From assembly GCA_944393385.1 (NCBI GenBank), contig CALYAA010000004.1, forward strand, positions 27,840 through 91,839: a stretch of 64,000 nucleotides of DNA. The letters are read 5' to 3'. Both the position numbers and the translations under genes were made by a program. Positions 18,684-28,038 of the stretch are shown here, piece after piece. The stretch comes from an uncultured Clostridia bacterium. GTDB taxonomy: Bacteria > Bacillota > Clostridia > TANB77 > CAG-508. The notes beneath the pieces were generated by a model. The model was not told the DNA's origin. It ran no database searches and saw only the letters and a program-made list of their open reading frames with translations. Position 1 is the stretch's first letter. Every line of letters begins with the position of its first letter.

Positions 18684-21080
18684 TTATATTTTTAAAATTT
18701 TACATACAATTAAACTCATATCATCTTTTATGATTCCATAATTATTATCAACTGCTTCATTTAAAATAATGTCTGCAATTTTTTGTGCACTTGTTGTTTC
18801 AATATCTTCTAGTATATATTTAACCCATAATTCTTTATTTTTATATTCAACATTTGCATCAATGATTCCATCACTACACATCACTAAAATATCTTGATTT
18901 ATAATATCCTTATCATATACTGTCAAATTAATATCTTTTAAAATTCCAGCTGGTAAACTCAGTGATTTTACAATTTGTACATTCTTACCATTTTTTACAA
19001 ATGTAGGACATGCTCCATTTTTAATAAATTCAACTTTCCCATTAAATAAATCAACAATAATAATATCTAGAGTTGCAAATATTTCTTCATTTGTGTTCAT
19101 AATTGTTGTATTAATTAAATCTATTGATGTGTCTTTATCAAAACCTGACATTAATAATCTTTCTAACATTTTTATTGCTATTTGGCTACTCTTTCTAGCT
19201 TCTGGTCCAGATCCCATTCCATCACTTATTGCTAATAAATATTTACCATCACTTAATCTAATTTGCAAACAACTGTCACCTGAAATAGGACTTCCATTTT
19301 TTACTCTTGAAGCTTGTCCAATTTGTAATAAGAATTTATCTTCTGCCATATAACAAAATGCTCTTTTACATTGTTTGTTTAATTTCTTGGTTTTAACCTC
19401 ATTTATAACAAATTTTTCTTTAAATGTTTTTTCCAAAACATTCTTTATTTTTTCTATATCTTTATTTTCACTTGTTTTACTATCTTCTTTCAAATATATA
19501 TCTATAAATGTTCTATTTTCTTTTTCTTGTATTTCTAATTCATCAACAAGTATTCCCTTTATTTCTAATGCTGTAATTGTTTTTTTCTTTTTATCTATAT
19601 ATATGTCGTCTTTTTTGTTCTCTTTTTCTATTTTAACTGCAATACTAGATATTGCTTTTGAAACTCCATCTAGTTGAGCTTGTACACTTTGTTTATTTTG
19701 TTTAACTTTTTCTTCCCATATAAAATCAGATTTACTTGTTTTATATGCATAATTTACTGCTTTAACAATTTGCTCAACTTCTGATTTTACATTTTTATTT
19801 TCTATAGCTATGATATAGTGATTATGTTTGGCAAAAATATTTATAATATCTTTACTGTCTATTTCTTGCTTTTCAAGCAAAAGATTAAATATATCATCAA
19901 ATATTTCGTTATTAATATTTATGATGTCTTCATATAAGATGTTATCTTCTAATCCGTCTAAATTATTTAACAATTCTGTTTTAAATGTTTCTTTATTTTT
20001 TTGATTTATTTCATCTTCTGTTTTATTTACAACAGGTACATATGTTTCAGCAATATCTTTTATAGTTTCTGATACCATATTTAATTGTTCTATTGCCTCA
20101 TTACTAGAATTTAACCTATTATTTGCAAAACTTGGTAAGTATTCTTCTTTATCTACTAATCCATCTATATTAATTCTAATCCATTTTGGAATTAAAAGAA
20201 GTCCTATAGAAGCAACTAGTATTTCTTTGAATAAAACAAAATTGTTTGTATCTCCTTTTGATACATAAAATAATAATCCATTTCCTATACAAAAACCAAC
20301 TATCACCCCTATTTTTCCAAATCTATTAAGCAAACCCGAAACCATTCCAGAAATTGCATATCCTGCAACAAGAATTGGTTCACTTTGTGAAATTATCCCT
20401 AATGTTACTCCAATTGTAACTCCAGCAGTTGTACCTATTAATACTCCATTTCTCCATCCAAGTAGTAATACAATAAAAATGCTTAATATATTCCTTATTG
20501 ATAATCCAAGTATTGAAAAATCGCCAAATGCAGAAATTGCAACAGATATTAATAAACAAGCTCCTATTACTTCTTCAATGGAAAAAGCTTGTTTATCATT
20601 AATTCCTTGTAGTACAGAAAGTGAATTTACAAATATTTTATAAAAAATAACAGATATAATCGCAAGTACAATATGTAATAATAAATCACCTACAGTAAAT
20701 TCAGTTAAAAACATTTTCGCAACCATAATTATCATAATACTACAAAAAATATGTTTTGAAATTTGCATTTTTTCATTTTTATATTCATCATTTTCTTTTG
20801 GTGGCCTTATACATAATAAAATTAATAGCATTAATAATATTAATATATAATTAAGAGCTCCAATAATACCAACACCTATTAAGTTGCCAACAAGACCCAA
20901 CACTACAACTACAATCGCAGGTATACCACTAGAAAAGCACGCACCTACAATTGCAATACTAAATGGAGATACTTCTTGTTCCATTCCTACAGTAGATATC
21001 ATAAATGCCAACACATATATGATTATATTTTTTACACTAAACAAATTTTTTAGTATTTCTTTATTGTTCATAATCATCAT
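18684..21080 (-). CDS. spoIIE: Stage II sporulation protein E, serine phosphatase
   Basis: The 798-aa length is that of SpoIIE. Residues about 15-320 form about ten membrane helices, a central linker of about 250 aa follows, and the C-terminal PP2C-type phosphatase has GDSCLQIRLSDGKYLLAISD and GMGSGPEARKSS, with VMCSDGIID later. SpoIIE sits at the polar septum and dephosphorylates SpoIIAA, releasing sigma F in the forespore. Three ATGs occur at the start; GAGGTG best fits the first or second (21080 or 21077). No spoIIA genes are in the window. Its presence is the best sign that this organism sporulates. Confidence 0.95.
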   Translation of the reverse strand: MMIMNNKEILKNLFSVKNIIIYVLAFMISTVGMEQEVSPFSIAIVGACFSSGIPAIVVVVLGLVGNLIGVGIIGALNYILILLMLLILLCIRPPKENDEYKNEKMQISKHIFCSIMIIMVAKMFLTEFTVGDLLLHIVLAIISVIFYKIFVNSLSVLQGINDKQAFSIEEVIGACLLISVAISAFGDFSILGLSIRNILSIFIVLLLGWRNGVLIGTTAGVTIGVTLGIISQSEPILVAGYAISGMVSGLLNRFGKIGVIVGFCIGNGLLFYVSKGDTNNFVLFKEILVASIGLLLIPKWIRINIDGLVDKEEYLPSFANNRLNSSNEAIEQLNMVSETIKDIAETYVPVVNKTEDEINQKNKETFKTELLNNLDGLEDNILYEDIININNEIFDDIFNLLLEKQEIDSKDIINIFAKHNHYIIAIENKNVKSEVEQIVKAVNYAYKTSKSDFIWEEKVKQNKQSVQAQLDGVSKAISSIAVKIEKENKKDDIYIDKKKKTITALEIKGILVDELEIQEKENRTFIDIYLKEDSKTSENKDIEKIKNVLEKTFKEKFVINEVKTKKLNKQCKRAFCYMAEDKFLLQIGQASRVKNGSPISGDSCLQIRLSDGKYLLAISDGMGSGPEARKSSQIAIKMLERLLMSGFDKDTSIDLINTTIMNTNEEIFATLDIIIVDLFNGKVEFIKNGACPTFVKNGKNVQIVKSLSLPAGILKDINLTVYDKDIINQDILVMCSDGIIDANVEYKNKELWVKYILEDIETTSAQKIADIILNEAVDNNYGIIKDDMSLIVCKILKI

Positions 21081-21180
21081 TTAACACCTCATGTAATATT
21101 TTAATACTTGTCTTATGTGTTTTTTGTCTTTTCTTGTAATCAAATACAAAAAATTTTTTTACATTTTATGATACATTATT

Positions 21181-22413
21181 TTATTTTTTTAATAGATATA
21201 TTATATTAATTGCATTTACAACAAAACTAACTAGAAGTAGTACTGCAATAAATATGTTATTTTTAGTATTTTTTTCTATATTCATTTCTTTATACAAAAT
21301 ATCATATTTATTTTTTGTATCAAAATAAATATTATCCAATTCTAATATTTCTTTTAAATGATGATAAAATATTGTACCTATATCTTCATTCGTAACCTCA
21401 TTTATCCATAAACTTTTCGTGAATTTTATAAATTCTTTTCTCGTTTGTTTTATTTTGATTCCTTGTCTAAATTTTAAATTAATCTTTTTTAAATATAATC
21501 TTGTATATAATGCTAAAATATATGTATAAAAATATTGTTCTTCAAATTCCTGTGGAAATACTGTATAATTATTTATATCACAACTTGAGCTAAATAATGT
21601 TATACTTTGTTTTGTTACACCAAGTTTAGCATATTTCCATCTAGAAATAATTTTCATATCATCTTTTGAATACCCTACACTATTGTCACTTGGTAACACA
21701 TTCAAAAACTTGTAATAATTTTCTTTTATTTTATCAAATTCATTAATACTGTTCCATCCCTCTTCATCAATACAAACATAAGAATAAGTAAATGCTCTTT
21801 CAGTATCTATATCAAGCTTAATTGTCTCAATAGATGAACCTGTAATTTCTTCAACAAATTCTTTAAAATATTTTACATCTTCAAAGCAATCTGTTTGAAC
21901 TCTTATTTTATCATAATTTTTTATATTACTAAATTCTTGAGTAATATCTCGCATTTTATAATTAAAATTTAATAAATCTACGAATTTATCACTATCTTCT
22001 ATATGTGTTTTAATACACAAAAAACAGATTCCTGTATTAAAACATATTATTTGTATTTTAGGAATTTTGAAAAATATTCCATTTTTTTCTTGCACTTTTC
22101 CTTGAATATCTTTATGTATTGTATATTCAAACATTACACAATTATATTTTGATAATAATGCTGCTTTAGTTTCTAATGGTAATTCTTGTAGCTTTAACAT
22201 TTTAGCTTTATTTAGATTAAATGTTCCAAATAAAAAATTTCTAGCTCTATTTGAAAAATATGTATATATATCTAAATCTTTGTCTTTTTTAAAAATTTTT
22301 AATTCACAATTTTTATCTTTTAATAATTTCATTAAATATCTTAGATATTTATTTTCTTTTATAACATAAGGATATATAAAATATGTATATTGATATTTCG
22401 TTTTTAATTCCAT
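21181..22413 (-). CDS. Uncharacterised tail-anchored protein
   Basis: I do not recognise this 410-aa protein. It is mostly soluble and rich in Lys, Asn, Tyr and aromatics. A C-terminal membrane helix (IFIAVLLLVSFVVNAINIIYLL, the last 25 residues) is followed by KK. The predicted soluble part would face the cytoplasm, as no signal peptide is present. The end of the protein (a long helix, one membrane segment) recalls CorA-type transporters only weakly. It is 24 nt downstream of the WG-repeat gene and is likely co-transcribed with it. Confidence 0.6.
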   Translation of the reverse strand: MELKTKYQYTYFIYPYVIKENKYLRYLMKLLKDKNCELKIFKKDKDLDIYTYFSNRARNFLFGTFNLNKAKMLKLQELPLETKAALLSKYNCVMFEYTIHKDIQGKVQEKNGIFFKIPKIQIICFNTGICFLCIKTHIEDSDKFVDLLNFNYKMRDITQEFSNIKNYDKIRVQTDCFEDVKYFKEFVEEITGSSIETIKLDIDTERAFTYSYVCIDEEGWNSINEFDKIKENYYKFLNVLPSDNSVGYSKDDMKIISRWKYAKLGVTKQSITLFSSSCDINNYTVFPQEFEEQYFYTYILALYTRLYLKKINLKFRQGIKIKQTRKEFIKFTKSLWINEVTNEDIGTIFYHHLKEILELDNIYFDTKNKYDILYKEMNIEKNTKNNIFIAVLLLVSFVVNAINIIYLLKK

Positions 22414-22437
22414 CTTTTGTTTCCTCTCTTTTTACAA

Positions 22438-23940
22438 TTAATCTTCGCAATAATAATTCATATTTAAATCTTCTCCTAGATGCCACTTTCCAATAAAATT
22501 AATATTTAAATAATTATCTAAATTATATTTAGGTTCTATAATTGTTTGCCCATCTTTATTTAATGATCCCCACAAGCCATTTTGTTTAACTGCTACAAAC
22601 CCATATTCATTTTGTTCTGTAGCATCATCATAAATATAATCTACAATAACATTTCCATTTTTATCTACATAACCATATTTATCATTTTCTTTTTTTAAAA
22701 ATAATGTACTATTTTTTAAAGATTCTGTACTTGGAATCTCTTCACAATTTAAATTATAATATTTATATTCATTATCAATTCTCATTCTAATATAATCTTT
22801 ATTTATATCAACTAATATTCCTATTAATTTTACATTATAATCTTTATCAATTATTGATGTTTGAAAGTTCTCATCTTCTACTAAAAATAAATCTGTTTCT
22901 TCATTATAAGTAATACCTGTATAAGAAAATGGTAATTTTTCTTGTTGATTGACATCAATTATTCCATATTTATCATTTTGTTTTGCAATATATATATCAT
23001 CTTTAACTTGTTTTAAATCTTGATATTTGGCTTCTATTAGTGTTTCTCCAGATGTACTCATTTCACCATACAAATTATCTAAAACAAATATGACTCCTCT
23101 TGTTGTGCTTGACTTTATATCATCAAAACCATCTTCTATAAGTGTTTCTCCTGAAGAATTAATTAACTTTTCTTTTCCGCCTTCAATAACTAAGTAATTA
23201 TTTTCAAGATATATTTGTTTAATTTCATCAAATTTATTTTCTAAGATTTGTTGCTTTGTAGCACTTATAATTCCGTACTTTCCTTCAGAATTAACCGTTA
23301 TATATCCTTCTTTATATGTTTCTCCTAAATTTTTAATTTCTGTATATTGTGGTTCTATTAAAATACTTCCTGAATTATTAGCCAAACCCTTTTGCCCATC
23401 TTTCTCTATTATTAAACTATTTTCTATTCCTTCAATAACACTAATATTGTCATAGTCACATGGTAAAACTTGTTTTCCATTTAAATTTATAAGCCCATAT
23501 TTTCCGTTTTGCATCACCTTAAGTACATTTTGTTCATACCATAGATTTTCATTTTCATCAAAATTTTCTATAGGAAGTATTTGTTCATATTGAGTGAATA
23601 TTTCTTCATTATCTTTATTTAAAGCTTTTGTTTTATATGTTCCTGTAGAATCATCAATATCATATGTACATATAAAAACATCTTTAGTATTATCTGGAAT
23701 AACAATCATTTCTTGATATGATGGACTTATAACTGTTTCACCGTCTTGATTGATTACTCCCCATTTGTCTGCAGAAAACACTGCAAAATAATTGTATTCT
23801 CTGTTTAATTTACTTCTTTGTGCTAATACATCTTTAATTATTAAGACAAACATAATAATTACAACTATTGCAATTATAACAGCAAATACTTTTTGATAAT
23901 TTAATTTTCCTTCTGTCTCATATCTTTTTCCTCTACTCAT
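22438..23940 (-). CDS. Membrane-anchored WG-repeat protein
   Basis: The 500-aa product has a short basic N-terminus and one membrane helix (VFAVIIAIVVIIMFVLII, residues 19-36). At least eight WG-type repeats of about 45-60 residues follow: KWGVINQDGETVISPSY, KYGLINLNGKQVLPCDY, KYGIISATKQQILENKF, KYGIIDVNQQEKLPFSY, KYGYVDKNGNVIVDYIY and LWGSLNKDGQTIIEPKY. WG repeats build beta-propeller-like structures; their function is unknown. The repeat domain should lie outside the membrane. It forms a likely operon with the tail-anchored protein gene downstream. Confidence 0.85.
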   Translation of the reverse strand: MSRGKRYETEGKLNYQKVFAVIIAIVVIIMFVLIIKDVLAQRSKLNREYNYFAVFSADKWGVINQDGETVISPSYQEMIVIPDNTKDVFICTYDIDDSTGTYKTKALNKDNEEIFTQYEQILPIENFDENENLWYEQNVLKVMQNGKYGLINLNGKQVLPCDYDNISVIEGIENSLIIEKDGQKGLANNSGSILIEPQYTEIKNLGETYKEGYITVNSEGKYGIISATKQQILENKFDEIKQIYLENNYLVIEGGKEKLINSSGETLIEDGFDDIKSSTTRGVIFVLDNLYGEMSTSGETLIEAKYQDLKQVKDDIYIAKQNDKYGIIDVNQQEKLPFSYTGITYNEETDLFLVEDENFQTSIIDKDYNVKLIGILVDINKDYIRMRIDNEYKYYNLNCEEIPSTESLKNSTLFLKKENDKYGYVDKNGNVIVDYIYDDATEQNEYGFVAVKQNGLWGSLNKDGQTIIEPKYNLDNYLNINFIGKWHLGEDLNMNYYCED

Positions 23941-24040
23941 ATTTTTCCTCTTTCTTAAAATTGTTCGTCAAATTTATTTATATGTATTTTGACTTTCTAT
24001 AATATATCATAAATTTTAAATTATTACAATATTTTGAAGC

Positions 24041-24088
24041 AAAAAAAGAAGCTCAATCATCTCTAATTACATAGATATGATTAAGCTT
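24041..24088 (-). terminator. Terminator of the SSB-like gene
   Basis: Arms at 24049-24062 and 24073-24088 pair over most positions (AAGCT, AATCAT), and on the minus strand are followed by CTTTTTTT. It lies 14 nt after the stop of the SSB-like gene. Confidence 0.88.
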
Positions 24089-24102
24089 TTGATTAATATA
24101 TA

Positions 24103-24822
24103 TTATACAGCTTGTTGTCCTTCAGTATTTTCTGCTTCAGCTTTTTGTGTTTTTCCATCTTCACTTAACAATTCTAAGCCACATACAGAAACTTCATAAG
24201 CAGTTTTTGTTTCAACTGTTCCATCTTCATGTTTCTTTTCATATTGTCTTGATTGAACTCTTCCTACAATTTTTACTTGAGCTCCAACTTCTATGTTTTG
24301 ACAGAATCTTGCATTTCTTCCCCAAGCTATTGTAGGAATATAGTCTGATTTATTATATGCTCTATTTACAGCTAATAATAAATCTGCAATTTCTCTTCCA
24401 AATGGTGTTTGTCTGTATATTGGTTTTTTACATACAAATCCAATAAGTACAACTTCATTTGTCATTTCATCTTTCTTTGGAGCTTCTTCACTATTTTCTC
24501 CTTCTTGTGCTTCTACTTCAGGTAATTCTTGAACATCCTTAGCAAAAACAGTTAATACTAATTTGTTTTTTTCATTTTCAAAGCTGTTGTATGATCTAAA
24601 TTGTCCTTTAATTAATAATTTTTTTCCTTCTGTTAAAGTATTTTCAGAAATTAATCTTTCTGAAACTGTAATTGGGATAATATCTGCATTTCCACTTAAA
24701 CGTGCTATAGATAATGAAAATCTATAGAATTTCTCCCCATAAATTTCGTGGCTAAATGTTTTTTCGCCTGTAACTCTTCCAACTAATGTTAAGTAGTTGT
24801 TTTCTAAATAATTTGTATCCAA
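24103..24822 (-). CDS. Single-stranded DNA-binding protein with two OB folds
   Basis: The 239-aa product has two OB-type domains in tandem. The first (residues 8-100) contains LTLVGRVTGEKTFSH and LLIKGQFRSYNSF. The second (about 125-225) contains NEVVLIGFVCKKPIYRQTPFGREIADLLLAVNR, split by an acidic linker, with IPTIAWGRNARFC and VKIVGRVQSRQYEK. The second domain is the better match to bacterial SSB. The acidic DDDxPF-type tip of canonical SSB is missing. This is therefore probably a second, specialised SSB-like protein rather than the replicative one, of a type found in clostridia. Confidence 0.8.
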   Translation of the reverse strand: MDTNYLENNYLTLVGRVTGEKTFSHEIYGEKFYRFSLSIARLSGNADIIPITVSERLISENTLTEGKKLLIKGQFRSYNSFENEKNKLVLTVFAKDVQELPEVEAQEGENSEEAPKKDEMTNEVVLIGFVCKKPIYRQTPFGREIADLLLAVNRAYNKSDYIPTIAWGRNARFCQNIEVGAQVKIVGRVQSRQYEKKHEDGTVETKTAYEVSVCGLELLSEDGKTQKAEAENTEGQQAV

Positions 24823-25003
24823 TTTTATTTCCTCCCTATCTTTTTATTTTATCAATTGTAAATAATCTTCTTGCGTTTTTTATTTTAAAATTTTCTACAT
24901 TACTTATTATACTACACTTTTTTGGTTTTGTCTACATAAAAAGTTAATTTTTTGTAAATTTTTTCTTAATTTTTTCTATTTTTAGGTATTTATACCTTAG
25001 TTT

Positions 25004-25492
25004 TTAAAAATTATGCAACTCTTTTATAATAAATTTTATTATTTTTATATAAATATTATTATTTTTCTCATTCAATAATTCTATTTTTCTTTCTTGATTT
25101 TCAATTTTTTCATTATTTACTTTCTCAATCTCTCTTTGTATACTTAAAATTATATATTCTTCTTTTACACTAGAAATAGATATTGTTGCTTTTGAGTTAA
25201 AACCATATGTTATTATTTTTAAAGGCTTCTTTAATTCTATATTGTTTAATAATTGTATATTTGTGTCTGTATTTATAATAATATATTTCGATTCACATAT
25301 TATCTTTATAAAAACATTATGTTCTTGTTCATTTAGAATTAGATCTTTATTAATAATAATTTGTTCAAATTTTATATTTTTTAGATTTTCTATACTTTTA
25401 TTATTAATTTCAATAATTTCATAATTTGTATCAAGTTTATTTTTTATTTCTCTAATATCCTTTTTTTTTGCAATTATTCCAATTAGGGACAT
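25004..25492 (-). CDS. Uncharacterised clostridial protein with a short Mur-ligase-like segment
   Basis: The 162-aa soluble protein starts with MSLIGIIAKKKDIREI. The segment PLKIITYGFNSKATISISSV (about residues 93-112) resembles the TYGF strand-loop of Mur-type ligases, but no ATP-binding loop is present. The rest is charged and repetitive (Lys, Asn, Ile), partly owing to low GC. The gene lies 67 nt downstream of the polysaccharide deacetylase gene on the same strand, so it may share its transcript. I recall similar short proteins in other clostridia but no known function. Confidence 0.5.
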   Translation of the reverse strand: MSLIGIIAKKKDIREIKNKLDTNYEIIEINNKSIENLKNIKFEQIIINKDLILNEQEHNVFIKIICESKYIIINTDTNIQLLNNIELKKPLKIITYGFNSKATISISSVKEEYIILSIQREIEKVNNEKIENQERKIELLNEKNNNIYIKIIKFIIKELHNF

Positions 25493-25559
25493 TTTTGCTC
25501 TCCTTAATTATTAATATGTACAAACTCTTTTATGTTCATTTTTCCCTTTAAATACAATT

Positions 25560-26330
25560 TTATTCATCTTGTTGTAGTATTTGTGTTCCATTACTATTAA
25601 TTATATAGTTATCTTTATAAATTAAATCTGATACTTTTACAAAATTATATCCCTGATTTTTTATATTCTTGATAAGCGTATCTAAACTGTCTGCTGTATG
25701 TTCTGTACCATTATGACTTAAAATAATTGCTCCATTTGATAGTTTACTTTTAATTCTATTCCACATTTGTTCACAATTTAGACCTTCATAATCTAATGTA
25801 TCTATATTCCACTGGATAGGAAAATATCCATTATTTTTTGCTGTTTCTATCACAATATCATTATATTCACCATATGGAGTTCTATATAAAGTTACTTTTT
25901 GGTTTATAATTTTTTCAATTTTATTTACACTTGTTTTTATTTCTTCTAAGTTTTTTTCAGAAGATAATTTATTTACATGTGGATGTGTATTGCTATGAGT
26001 ACCTATTTCATGCCCTTCTTCTGCAATTTTCTTTACCGCTTCTGGATATTTATCTACCCATTCTCCTACAATAAAAAAAGTTATTTTTACATTATTATTT
26101 CTAAGTGTTTCTAATATACTGTCTATATCATCTGCATTCCAAGCACAATTCATTGTAAAAGCTATATTTTTTTCGTCTGTTTGTACATTATAAATCGGCA
26201 AGTTTCTTTCTAAAGCTGATGTTTGTATTACATCATTTTTATCAATATTTGCTATAAAAATTAACAAAACTACTGTTAAAACAGAAACAACATAAGTTTG
26301 AATTTTTTCTTTGCTAAATACCAAAAACAT
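25560..26330 (-). CDS. PdaB-like polysaccharide deacetylase
   Basis: The 256-aa product has an N-terminal membrane anchor (VVSVLTVVLLIFIANI) and a NodB-type deacetylase domain. Motif 1 is CAWNADD (the metal Asp is present, in a variant form typical of PdaB-like proteins), motif 2 HSNTHPH near residue 117, motif 3 RTPYGEY near 155, and a later ILSHNG. Enzymes of this type remove acetyl groups from peptidoglycan glycans; PdaB of Bacillus maintains spores after the late stage of sporulation. Length and anchor match PdaB. No other cortex gene is adjacent, so the sporulation role is inferred from family and from spoIIE nearby. Confidence 0.85.
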   Translation of the reverse strand: MFLVFSKEKIQTYVVSVLTVVLLIFIANIDKNDVIQTSALERNLPIYNVQTDEKNIAFTMNCAWNADDIDSILETLRNNNVKITFFIVGEWVDKYPEAVKKIAEEGHEIGTHSNTHPHVNKLSSEKNLEEIKTSVNKIEKIINQKVTLYRTPYGEYNDIVIETAKNNGYFPIQWNIDTLDYEGLNCEQMWNRIKSKLSNGAIILSHNGTEHTADSLDTLIKNIKNQGYNFVKVSDLIYKDNYIINSNGTQILQQDE

Positions 26331-26406
26331 TTTTGTACCTCCTGTTTTAGATATTTAATATTTATGCATGATTATTAGTTTTATTCAAATTTTTATAGAA
26401 ACATCC

Positions 26407-26443
26407 AAAAATGAGGACTCCTTATTTTTAGGATATCCTCATT
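26407..26443 (-). terminator. Hairpin downstream of the AAA ATPase gene
   Basis: AATGAGGA (26410-26417) and TCCTCATT (26436-26443) pair. On the minus strand a short T-run (complement of 26407-26410) follows. The stem is only 8 bp with an 18-nt loop that may extend through a weaker CCT/AGG pairing. Confidence 0.6.
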
Positions 26444-26470
26444 GCTTAAAGTACTATTTCTTTTTAACTC

Positions 26471-27778
26471 TTATATAAATTTTTCAATATACTCTATTAA
26501 AAATAATGGAATATTTATAATTTTTCCGTCCTTTTTTAAATTGTTCATTGAAAATCTTATTGATAAATCACTATTAAATTTTTCATTATATCTAGTTAAA
26601 CTAATATTATTCTTTGATTTATTTGCTTTAACCTCAATAGGTATTATGTTATTTCTATATTGAATCACAAAATCTATTTCATGTCTATCAAATGTAAAAT
26701 AATTAGGAACTACATCAAATATAATACATAACATATTTAATACATAGTTTTCAGTAAATGCACCTTTAAATTCTTCAAATAATTTATCTCCTTCTACAAC
26801 TATCCTACTATCTAAATTTGACATTCTTCTAAGTAAACCAACATCATTCATATAAATTTTAAATGAGTTTAAATCATTATAGGCTTTTAATGGAAAGTCT
26901 GTTTTGGTTACATTATATACTTTGTAAATCAAATTTGCATCATTTAGCCAATTTAATGAATTTTCGTATTCCCTTGCTCTTGCTCCTTCTTTTATCGTTT
27001 GATATAAGAATTTTTTATTTTCTTTCGCTAATTGTGATGGTATACTATTCAATATTAAAGATATTTTGTTTGCTTCGCTATTTTGTGTGTGTTTTGAAAA
27101 ATCACTTTCATATGCTTTTAATATGTTTTCTTGTATAGTGTTTACAAGTTCCATATCTTTTTCTTTTACCCATACATTAACTGCTTCTGGCATACCTCCA
27201 ATTATAAAATATGCTTTTAATTTTTCTTCTAATTGATTAAAAAATATATCTGGAATATTTTCAACCTCTTTTATTGACTTCATGTATTCTACTAGATTCT
27301 CACAATTGTCTGCTATCAAAAATTCACTAAATGTCATTGGGTACATATTTAAAAATTCTACTTTTCCTACTGGAAATGATGTATGTGATAGTCTAATCCC
27401 TAGCAAACTTCCTGCACAAACTATATGATACTCATTTGCTTCTTCCTGAAAATATTTTAAACTGTTTAATGCATTTGGGCATTCTTGGATTTCATCAAAG
27501 ATAATTAATGTTTTTTCTGGTAGTATCGCTTTTCCATAGATAAAGGATAATTGCTCCAATATTCTTTTTGGATCTTTGGTATTATTAAATAGATTATATA
27601 AATCTTCATCATGATCAAAATTGAAATATGCTACTCCTTCATAATTTTCTTCTCCAAATTGTTTTAAGATATATGTTTTCCCTATTTGCCTTGCACCTTT
27701 TAAAATTAAAGGCTTTCTATATTTACTTTCTTTCCATTTTATTAATCGGTCTAATATAAATCTCTTCAATTTAACCAT
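26471..27778 (-). CDS. AAA+ ATPase with DUF4143 C-terminal domain
   Basis: The 435-aa product has Walker A GARQIGKT near residue 33, Walker B TLIIFDEIQECP near 92 and a sensor segment IVCAGSLLG near 120. A DUF4143-type C-terminus contains FTENYVLNMLC and EIDFVIQYRNNIIPIEVKANK, whose D...E-x-K pattern looks like a PD-(D/E)xK nuclease fold. Such genes (COG1373) are common and patchily distributed in anaerobes, and their function is not established. It stands alone, and its promoter is overlapped by three 18-bp direct repeats, so autoregulation is plausible. Confidence 0.9.
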   Translation of the reverse strand: MVKLKRFILDRLIKWKESKYRKPLILKGARQIGKTYILKQFGEENYEGVAYFNFDHDEDLYNLFNNTKDPKRILEQLSFIYGKAILPEKTLIIFDEIQECPNALNSLKYFQEEANEYHIVCAGSLLGIRLSHTSFPVGKVEFLNMYPMTFSEFLIADNCENLVEYMKSIKEVENIPDIFFNQLEEKLKAYFIIGGMPEAVNVWVKEKDMELVNTIQENILKAYESDFSKHTQNSEANKISLILNSIPSQLAKENKKFLYQTIKEGARAREYENSLNWLNDANLIYKVYNVTKTDFPLKAYNDLNSFKIYMNDVGLLRRMSNLDSRIVVEGDKLFEEFKGAFTENYVLNMLCIIFDVVPNYFTFDRHEIDFVIQYRNNIIPIEVKANKSKNNISLTRYNEKFNSDLSIRFSMNNLKKDGKIINIPLFLIEYIEKFI

Positions 27779-27811
27779 CTCCTATAATTAATATATCATA
27801 ATCATACATTA

Positions 27812-27840
27812 ATTATACTACTTTTATCACATTTTTGCAA
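27812..27840 (-). promoter_or_regulatory. Promoter of the AAA ATPase gene
   Basis: On the minus strand: TTGCAA (complement of 27835-27840), a 17-nt spacer, and TATAAT (complement of 27812-27817), 34 nt upstream of the ATG. The -35 box and spacer lie within the first copy of the 18-bp repeat. Confidence 0.8.
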
Positions 27841-27903
27841 TATTTTTTATTTGTTTTATCACACTTTTGCAAGTGTTTTTGAGATTTTTATCACATTTTT
27901 GCA
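27822..27903 (-). repeat. Three 18-bp direct repeats at exact 32-bp spacing (putative operator)
   Basis: On the minus strand each copy reads TGCAAAAATGTGATAAAA; the middle copy has one change (TGCAAAAGTGTGATAAAA). Copies are at 27822-27839, 27854-27871 and 27886-27903, separated by two unrelated 14-nt spacers. The 32-bp period is about three helical turns, placing all copies on one face. The promoter-proximal copy overlaps the -35 box. Confidence 0.85.
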
Positions 27904-27976
27904 TTCTTATATTTCAATTTCTTTCACAACTTCTAATGTTTCCATATTAGCTACTTTAACAATATCTGCTTCATAC

Positions 27977-28003
27977 AAAAAAATACCGCTTCGGGTATTT
28001 TTT
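27977..28003 (-). terminator. Terminator of the metallophosphoesterase gene
   Basis: AAAAAAATACC and GGTATTTTTT pair around GCTTCG. It is symmetrical but lies 35 nt after the stop of the minus-strand metallophosphoesterase gene, with a T7 run on that strand. Confidence 0.85.
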
Positions 28004-28038
28004 CTCTCTTAAACATAACTTCCATCTTGCATTCTGTT

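Noticed and set aside
27822..27903. Possible mini CRISPR array
   Set aside because: Repeats are 18 nt and spacers only 14 nt, no cas genes are present, and the copies overlap a promoter; operator repeats fit better.
27908..28016. Possible gene remnant (minus strand YEADIVKVANMETLEVVKEIEI-like tail)
   Set aside because: Only about 23 codons, would need a frameshift through the terminator hairpin to reach an ATG, and nothing recognisable; noted only as a weak possibility of a decayed gene.
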